Source of the DNA: Chamaecyparis obtusa
Taxonomy: Eukaryota > Streptophyta > Pinopsida > Cupressales > Cupressaceae
Direction: 5' to 3'
DNA: 64,000 nucleotides
NCBI GenBank assembly: GCA_027943335.1
Contig: BSBK01000871.1
Location: 1,981,501-2,045,500 of the forward strand
The notes beneath the pieces were generated by a model. It searched no databases. It saw nothing but the letters and a program-made list of their open reading frames with translations, and was not told the DNA's origin. The position numbers and the translations under genes were made by a program. Below, one piece after another: positions 57,019-64,000 of the stretch; position 1 is the stretch's first letter; every line of letters begins with the position of its first letter.

Positions 57019-57573
57019 GTATATGAATTTGCTGTCAAATTGAAGTGCAGAGAAATATTTAATGCATTTTTTGGAAATTCCAGTCAGTCAACTGTCAAGA
57101 AATTATCCCTCCAAATTATTAGAGGTTTAATGTAAAATCATGTGTACAAATAAACAGATGATACATGACCTGTTGATTAAGGATAGACTCTGAGCCATGT
57201 CATAGCAAGACAATATTTTGATTTTTTTAACAGAATAGTTTTATGTAAAAAGTGTTATAGAGTTTTGTGAGCGTTACATGTTATTGGCTTGATTTTTACA
57301 TTTTCTGTAAATATCCATGCTATGGTTACATAGTTTCTGATTATCCTTTACTTTCAGTTATTTGTTTTTGAGTAGAAAACAAATCAATGTAAATAAAGAT
57401 AGAATCTTTAACAACCATGATATTGTGGTTTTTCTTCTGATTATAAGTTTAAAACTTCAAATTGATATCTTAGCTATGTGAAAGCGAGGATGAGCTCTAT
57501 TAGCATGTGACATGACATAGGTATAACACATACTACGAAGCTTTTTGAGACATGAAATCCATGGTTTGGGTAT
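57019..57573. other. Start of intron 17, nothing recognised
   Basis: Ordinary AT-rich intron sequence, no other feature seen. Confidence 0.5.
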
Positions 57574-58150
57574 TGTTGATGTGAGTTTTGTTCCACTACA
57601 ACATACAAAATTGAATACTTAGTATTCCAAGATGAAATACCAAATTTCCAACTCTCTCTTCAATAAGGATGCTCATATGCTAAACAATGTAGATGACTTG
57701 TGTGATCAAATGAGACAACCTCAAAGTTCCTTCTTATTGTGAATTTTCACTCAGTTTTAATGATGTGATATGTTGGTTATCACAAAGGGACTTATGTTAT
57801 TCATTCATTGGATATCAACTTGACTTTAACAACTTCAATCACTTCCAACCAAATAACTTGCAAAGAAAAGAATTTTGAAATTCTATCCGACTCTAAGAAT
57901 GTAAGACAATGTTGATGATGGGGTGAGCTTCTAACCAATTTTTGCTTCACTGTGTCAACTAGGCATAGGAGGGTGCTATCTTCTATAGATGTGTTGTCTT
58001 CAATTTTGACATCACAAAATTGTGTCAACCCTATGCAATTTTCTCATGGATTCATAGGTGCATTCTCTATGTTTTAATGCATTGATAAGGTGTCATGAAG
58101 GTAGTTTGTCATCCTTGAATTGTACTTTATATAACATTATCTATGCGTTC
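57574..58150 (-). mobile_element. Fragment of a giant-LTR family end
   Basis: Starts TGTTGATGTGAGTTTTGTTC, then ATACTTAGTATTCCAA and GATATGTTGGTTATCAC, matching the left end of the LTR at 27002 more closely than that at 35980. Similarity is lost near 58150; no right end was found. Confidence 0.6.
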
Positions 58151-58840
58151 TTTTTGAAGGTTTCCGTCAAGTTAATCCCCCTAATGCTTGTTAGAACGAG
58201 TTTTTCTTCTCTAATTGCAAGCACTTGATTTTTTACAATTTTCAAGTTTATTTTTTCGTTTTTATCTTTTTTGTTAGTAGTTTTTAATCTTGTTTCCCTT
58301 AGTTTAATAGTCCTTAAAATTTCGCTTGTTTTGAGCTATCTTAGGCGTCAAACAGAGTTGTCTAGTTCAAGTTATAAAAGAAAAGGTGGGGTTTTTCAGG
58401 CCGACTGCATATTTTATTAAAAATCTTCAAAAGTGGACTTTTTATTGTCAACTGCACGAAATAAAATTATTTTTAATGTCTAAAGTGGATTTTGACATCC
58501 ATTTTTAAATGTCAACTCATTCTGAGTTGATTTGACCATTGTTTTTAATATTTTCATGAATATTGGCTTTTACTAGTCTATTTTCATGTTACTTTATTAA
58601 AACTATAGTTATATATATTAAATTTAATTAAATTTAGTCTCTTAAGTGCATAAAAGTGGGTTATTTTTATCATTCATTGCATATCATCCACATGCAAGTC
58701 ATTTTTATAAACCCACTTTCAATAAATTTAAGTTCCATTGTCACAATAATAGACTTTTTATATGCAATTGCATATATTTAAGTATAAAACATGTGTAAAT
58801 GTAGTTGTTTAATACATTTACATATTATGTTTTATAACCT

Positions 58841-59190
58841 AAGTGAAAAGGTGGCTTTTTCAAGCTCAATTGCATGTGCAAAAAATCCCGTTTTATAACT
58901 TAAGTGGAAAAGTGGCTTTTCCAAGCTAAATACATATCTTTTGAAATATGTATTTGCACTCAAAAAGTGCGTATTTAATCACTTAAGTTGTAGAGTGTTG
59001 TTTTTATATGCAAATGGACATATAAAAGACGTTTTTAACACATTCTTTCTATCAAGTTGCCAAGGACGTCGAATTTGGGAGCATATGCATGTCTTTTATA
59101 ACATGTATTTGCACTCAAAAAGTGAGTATTTAATCACTTAAGTTATAAAGTGTTATTTTTATATGCAAATGCAGATATAAAAAAATGTTG
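58841..59190. repeat. Short diverged repeats in intron 17
   Basis: AAGTGnAAAnGTGGCTTTT phrases at 58841 and 58902. TATTTGCACTCAAAAAGTG followed by GTATTTAATCACTTAAGTT at 58951 and 59106, 155 bases apart and over 85% alike across about 90 bases. Confidence 0.7.
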
Positions 59191-59505
59191 TTTTTACCAT
59201 TGAAACTAAAATACATGTTATTGACTCCAAAAAGTGTGTTCTTACTCATTCTTGCTTATGCTTTCATTAGAAGATACAGTGGATATTTTTGAGAAGAAAA
59301 CATATGTTTTTCAGTTAGAAAAACCCACTCTTTATGGGGGTTTTTGGAGGACAAACACAGAAGATTCATCATCAGAAACTTAAGATTTTTTCCTCCTATA
59401 GGGTCTTTTTTGCCTTAAATCCATCAAGGATCAATCTTGGCTCATCAAACTTGCAGATTTAAGGTGTTGTACTCTCAAAACAGCTCGTTTAGGGCATGTT
59501 TTTGC

Positions 59506-59568
59506 CCCAAAACGACACGTTTTTGGCCCAAAACGACACGTTTTTGGCCCAAAACGACATGTTTTTGG
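59506..59568. repeat. Three 21-bp tandem units
   Basis: CCCAAAACGACACGTTTTTG plus one G, three times head to tail (59506, 59527, 59548). The unit is a multiple of three and keeps both strands open over the array, giving a small minus-strand ORF with repeated PKTCRFG. Confidence 0.9.
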
Positions 59569-59569
59569 C

Positions 59570-60830
59570 ATTCTCTTCCACCAAATCCAAACGTTTGCTA
59601 TTAAAGGAGAGTTCTTTGACATTACTTATCATTTGCAGCTTGTTTACAATTCGTTTCAAGTTGCATTTGATGCCTTAGAAGCCATTTTTTATGCATTACA
59701 CATTGCATATGTTTTGGTCAAAATGGTTGCTATTATTGTGCATTTTTAATCTCCAACTTCCCACACTTGGCAAGCAACGAATCTTGACTAAAAAATGCAT
59801 TAATTTTGCAAGGATTGAGTCAAGATTGGAAATCTATTTGAGTCCCATTCTTGCAATCTTTCTAAATCCGAAAATCTTCTTGGATTTATCTCAGATTTTG
59901 TATAGAGATTTGAAGAGATTTCCGCCTTTATTTTTTGTGGAAAAGAGGTAAAATTTCTTGTGATTTTCATAGGGCAAATTTGTATATATGTTTGTTCTTT
60001 CGTTTTTTGCAAGTCTCTTCATTTCATTTTTAGATTTGCATTTGTTTTGTGATTTGTTATGTGCTCCTATCTTCCGTCTTCATTTCTCCAAGTTGCATAT
60101 GCAAGAGTCTCCACTTGTTTGCATATGTAGTCGGGATTAAAAACTTCATTCTTGAATGAAACTACCAAGGAAAGCAAGCTCATTTTGCACATGCTTTTGT
60201 ATTTAAAAAGCTCACCTTTAAGCGTGCATCACTTCATTCGCGCTTGTTATATCGCTGCCATGTGGCTGAAAACTCATGCTAGTGGTTGCTTGCACACTTG
60301 CTTATGATGAAAACATATAATTCATTGTAAGTAGATGTTATGCTACTCATTTTCCACACATAAAGCTTGCTGTCCGCATGTGCCATTACCCTCTTAAAAC
60401 CCGTTTTTGGGTTTTTCTACCATATAAGCACACATTTTGAGCTCAAACACATATATCCATTCGCTGTCCCGAAGTTTTACAACCATTCCCCTTGTTCACA
60501 GCATTCCAAAATCCATACTTGTATATCAAAAGAGCATGCAATAGACCCATCTTTTTTTTTTCTCACCTAATATTTGCTATCCATTCATATGAAATATAAT
60601 ACCCTCTGAAAAACCCGTTTTTGGTTTTTCTCACCGCACAAGAGCCAATCTAACCCAAACCCATTTGTTCTTCTGCTGTTCACAAGTATTCCAGCCACTT
60701 ACCTTACCCAAAAAACCTCACTTATGCCTAAAATGGATCCATCACATGAAGATGTACTCGTTTTGGAATTTTCATGTTACAGCTACTTAGGCATATCATA
60801 TTGCCATGTTAGGAGAATTTCTAGCCAACA
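59570..60830. other. Intron 17 sequence, unassigned
   Basis: No frame over 86 codons. The phrase AAACCCGTTTTTGGGTTTTTC near 60398 recurs as AAACCCGTTTTTGGTTTTTC near 60612, about 214 bases apart, so part of this is likely an old repeat. Confidence 0.4.
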
Positions 60831-60832
60831 CC

Positions 60833-61259
60833 AAAAAAGGAAGAAGAAAAGGCCCAAAGGATTGAAAGGGAGAATCAAGAAAGGTTGAAACGTGAGAGGC
60901 AAAAATTGAAAGAATGATCTAAGATGGTGTTGCCTTCCTATACTAACTATCCAGTTGTGCAACCAGGTTTGGATATGAACGTAAGGCAGGAAGATATCAT
61001 TTCAGACTTAGGGGCTTTCATTTGGAATCAAAGAGAAGACGACACACACTATATAGTTGCTTGGGCCATCTTGGAGGAAGAAGAGGAAGTTGGTATTGAA
61101 TTTGAAAGAGAAAGCCAAAGAATTGAAAGGGGGCTTAGAGAAAGATTGGAACGTGAGGAAAGAGAAAGGATACAAAGAGAAAGGGAAGCCCATAGGAGAG
61201 CTCAAAGGCCACCCTTAAGAGAAGTTCAACTTCGAGGGAATCAAGTGAATCAAAATTAG
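60833..61259 (+). CDS. Glu/Arg-rich ORF, probably retroelement-derived
   Basis: ATG at 60924 opens 111 codons to 61259. The first half is neutral (NVRQEDIISDLGAFIWNQ), the second is a continuous charged helix (ESQRIERGLRERLEREERER). Just upstream, 60833-60917, another frame reads EEEKAQRIERENQERLKRER, a duplicated version of the helix, ending in a stop. I do not know the family; the LTR-like sequence downstream suggests the tail of a retroelement coding region. It is inside PRIM2 intron 17 and may be only a remnant. Confidence 0.4.
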
Positions 61260-61489
61260 AACACAAGTTGGATAAGAAGATTGAATTTTTCTCCCTAGAA
61301 AGTTCGAAAGATTACAATTAGAAAGAAAGCTTTCAAGACAGAGATGGAAAGAAGCAACCACCATTATACTGCAGAATGGGCAAAGATGCAAGTTCCTGTT
61401 CCAGATCAAGATGCTTTCACCAAATCCGAGCACATCAATCGTAAAACATCCTTGTAGCAACATGAAGACCAACAATGGATGACGTAATA

Positions 61490-62270
61490 GGTGTTGTCGT
61501 GTTAGACACTTACAATCTTTTTGGTCATGTGTTTGTAATTGACATATTACATGTAATGAAAAAACAAGATGTAATTGCATGTGATAGTATCACGTACAAA
61601 GCTGTAACATGTAATTAGGTTGTAGGTGCTTTAGATCTTGTAGCATCGAATAAGTCAAAGTTAGTTAGTTAGTTAGGGAATACGTCAAAGTGATTAAGGG
61701 TTTTCCCCTTCTTTGCCCACTTTTTTCTCCACTCTTTTCCTATATAAAAGGAGCTTATTGCAAATAATCATCTTTTGGCAAGGCAAGAAAATTCTACCAG
61801 TTTGTATCTACACTATAAGACTTTGAGCTTAGATGTAAATTTGAATTGCTTTCAATAAAAGGGGCAACTTGCTTTCAAACTTTGTGTTGATTTAAGGTGT
61901 TATGTGACGACGTTTTCTGGATATTGATTGTTGGTTTTGGAGTTTTGCTCAAGAGAGATTTGAATTCAATTGTGTAGACTTTGAGCTGCCTATTGCATTC
62001 AGAGCCAATTTGAACTTTTGAAGACTTTGTGCTGCAGGAGGACAAATTGTTATAGTTGGTAGTGGTTGCAAATACTAGGAGTTGAAGACTTTGAGCTTTA
62101 GCTTTGAGTGTTTTATTTCAATTTTAGGATTATTAGTCAGAGACTTTGAGCCTCACTATTGGCTCTAGTTATTCTTCAAATATGATTAATTGCAAGAGAC
62201 TTTGGGCCTTTGTTCTTAATCTACCAAATATAATTATAACTGCTGCCTTAGGAGTTGTTCTTATGTCAAC
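61490..62270 (+). repeat. Probable LTR with TATA box and poly(A) signal, + orientation
   Basis: CTATATAAAAGG at 61740-61751 and AATAAA at 61854-61859 have the spacing of an LTR U3-R. After them AGACTTTGAGC recurs four or five times between 61820 and 62210, as in conifer LTR leaders. LTR ends were not resolved, so the limits are approximate. Confidence 0.5.
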
Positions 62271-62341
62271 TACCGAGTCACCAGTATTATCATAGCAGTA
62301 GGAGATCTTTGTAGAGTTAGAAAGTTGTTACTTGTGAATCT

Positions 62342-62677
62342 TTCTTGAAAAAAGAGGAACAGATTGGAATTTGCGGTTTGGATACGGATGAGGCTATCAA
62401 AGTGTTCAAGGCGAACATTGAGTTGAACAAGAACAAAAAGGACCTCATGACAACAAACATTACATAGATTGCACAGGTCGAATTGATGTTGTACCTGAGC
62501 GTGGATCAATTGCCCAAGTATGTTGAGAAGGTACTGAAGCTGTGATGGGAAAGAGAAGCCGCCAAGACCAAGATCCTTAGCATGAAGAACCTGAACACAA
62601 ACATGACACAAGAACTGCTAGCCGCTTATGCTGCTTGGAAGAGCGCACATGGATCTGATGAGGATGATGATGTGTAA
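62342..62677 (+). pseudogene. Unidentified coding remnant, 111 codons with two in-frame stops
   Basis: One frame reads GICGLDTDEAIKVFKANIEL, then VELMLYLSVDQLPKYVEKVL, then AKTKILSMKNLNTNMTQELL and AAYAAWKSAHGSDEDDDV before TAA at 62675. TAG at 62465 and TGA at 62543 interrupt it without changing the frame. The composition and acidic end look like the C-terminus of a real soluble protein. No intron is visible inside it. It could be a processed pseudogene or a gag-like segment belonging to the LTR upstream; I do not recognise it. The minus-strand ORF 62270-62611 over it is a shadow. Confidence 0.5.
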
Positions 62678-64000
62678 CCTGATGGTGGTGCCGTTAAATA
62701 TTTTAAAGTTATTTTCATGCTTTGATACTTGCTGGGGACACGTGTCCCATAAACATTGTTAAACTTTGCTAATTGTCTTCAGGGAGGTCGAGTTTTTAGG
62801 GAGACCTCCCTTGGTTTTCGCATAAACTTCTATTTAATAGTTTAGAAAAGAACAGTTAGGGGTTCAAAAAATAGTAAGAAAGCTAGATAACTCGATACTT
62901 TTTTTGGTTTTCTAGAAAGGAAGTTTTGGTATGATATAAGATTGAAACTGAACAAAAACTAAAAAATCTTCTTGTCTTTGTTGCATTAAGAATATAAGTA
63001 ATCAGTGTTTCAAGGTTTAAATCTTGGTGTTTAAGCTTTGTGGATGAGTATTTTTTTGTGAATAATTCAAGTGGAACATTTACGCTTACAGTTTCTTGGC
63101 AAGTTTAGATCAATCATTTAGAGATTTTCTTTCCTTTAAATGTTCAATTTGATGTATTTGAAATGATTAATAGAGAACTTTGATTTTCTGTTATTGATTT
63201 CTTGGAGTTCGAAGTGGAAGCAGTTGATAGAGAACTTTGATTCCCTATTACTGGTTTCTTGGATTTGATGTGTGGATTATATTAGAAAACTTTGATTTTC
63301 TGTTTTTTATGTCTTGAAGTGAAATTAACAAATGTGCCTCTCATCTAAGAATGAATAGGACAGCCTTATGTGCTTTCTGGTAAAAAGTACACTCCATACG
63401 TTAGGATAGATTATTCATCGAATAACTATTAGAGGGAGCTGTACCTAGTTAAAAATTTAGAGGGAAGTGATAAGTATATACTTACCCAACTGTTGGTTTG
63501 AGATTGTCTGCCTTCAAAGAAGGGTAATAGAGTGATTTATTGAGTTAAGAAAGGAAGGCAAAATCTGTTAACCAACAGGTTCTTTAACTCTTCAACATAT
63601 CTTTGGTTGCTTTGGGTTGTGCATCTGGAAGAAGTATTCCTATTGCATTTTCAATGAAAAAATCACTTTTTCAATGCTGAGAACTATGTTTCAAACCATG
63701 TTTTTTCTGAATTTTCAGAATGCAGTTGGGAGTAGGTATTGAATGGGAGTGTGTTTTACATGCTGGCAAATTTTTCCTTGGGATGGTGAATTATATAAAA
63801 ATGTTTTGACATCATTAACATTCCAAAGAGCTATATTCAAATAAATTAATGTTAACATCTATGGAATTGAAATTTGAAATTCAATATTGATTGAGATTGT
63901 GGGTTTGGATCACTTGTGTTAATGGAGGGGATGAAGGCCCTCATTTGTTGTGACCTCAACTGGCATGGGCCAGCTTAAAAATTCCTAAGATTTATCAATC
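62678..64000. other. Intron 17 to the window end, nothing recognised
   Basis: Searched for the last PRIM2 exon (a Cys soon after an acceptor, then an NHPNQYF-like motif); not found. GATAGAGAACTTTGATT-type phrases repeat two or three times at 63170-63300. Confidence 0.45.

Noticed and set aside
61215..62611. Minus-strand ORFs of 121 and 113 codons
   Set aside because: Antisense shadows of the E/R-rich ORF region and of the coding remnant at 62342-62677, whose + reading is more protein-like.
63700..63760. Candidate last PRIM2 exon after the acceptor TTTTCAG near 63719
   Set aside because: The reading stops quickly and lacks the cysteine and Asn-His-Pro motif expected in the C-terminus.

Overview
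The window is plant nuclear DNA and nearly all of it belongs to one very long gene. Seventeen exons on the + strand (9165 to 57018) join without a frame break into 423 codons. They encode the large subunit of eukaryotic DNA primase (PRIM2/PriL, p58), the iron-sulfur partner of the catalytic primase subunit in the DNA polymerase alpha-primase complex. The ATG is at 9165. The fourth iron-sulfur cysteine and the C-terminus are missing, so the last exon or exons lie beyond base 64000. A gene over 48 kb long for a protein of roughly 450-470 residues, with introns of 20.7, 13.5, 7.3 and more than 7.0 kb full of LTR retrotransposons, points to a gymnosperm, most likely a conifer. That is inference; I cannot name a species.

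Layout. 1-2850: 5' end of a Ty1/copia element on the minus strand (gag with zinc knuckles, primer-binding site, 1.2-kb LTR) running off the left edge. 2851-9000: non-genic, with an eight-copy 64-bp tandem array at about 5290-5815. 9034-9164: promoter and leader with a perfect E2F-type site. 9165-12706: exons 1-6. 12707-33446: intron 6, a pile of copia fragments, two pol-less LTR elements ending TGTAATGTCC, a 3.3-kb solo LTR with target-site duplication GGTAC, and another LTR. 33447-33925: a 20-nt microexon and exons 8-9. 33926-41222: intron 9, a short gag-only copia element (TSD GTTAT) into which a 4.16-kb solo LTR (TSD AGTAT) has inserted. 41223-43022: exons 10-14. 43023-56571: intron 14, holding a complete 11.2-kb element with 4-kb LTRs (TSD GGGTG). 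56572-57018: exons 15-17. 57019-64000: intron 17, with LTR fragments, short tandem repeats, an E/R-rich ORF and an unidentified broken coding fragment.

The most unusual system here is the giant-LTR family (27002-30330, 35980-40137, 44242-55490 and a fragment at 57574). It resembles the pol-less LARD class by size, but appears to carry two coding regions of its own. One is a long internal frame with Cys/His clusters (657 codons from its first ATG, two in-frame stops in this copy). The other is an ORF of about 255 codons inside U3 of the LTR, upstream of the LTR TATA box, so it would be read only from the 3' end of the genomic RNA. I recognise neither product. All copies lie antisense to the primase gene.

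No tRNA, rRNA, CRISPR or bacterial-type features were seen. Exon boundaries were read by eye from homology, reading frame and GT/AG signals, and LTR limits from terminal motifs and target-site duplications. No alignment or database search was run.
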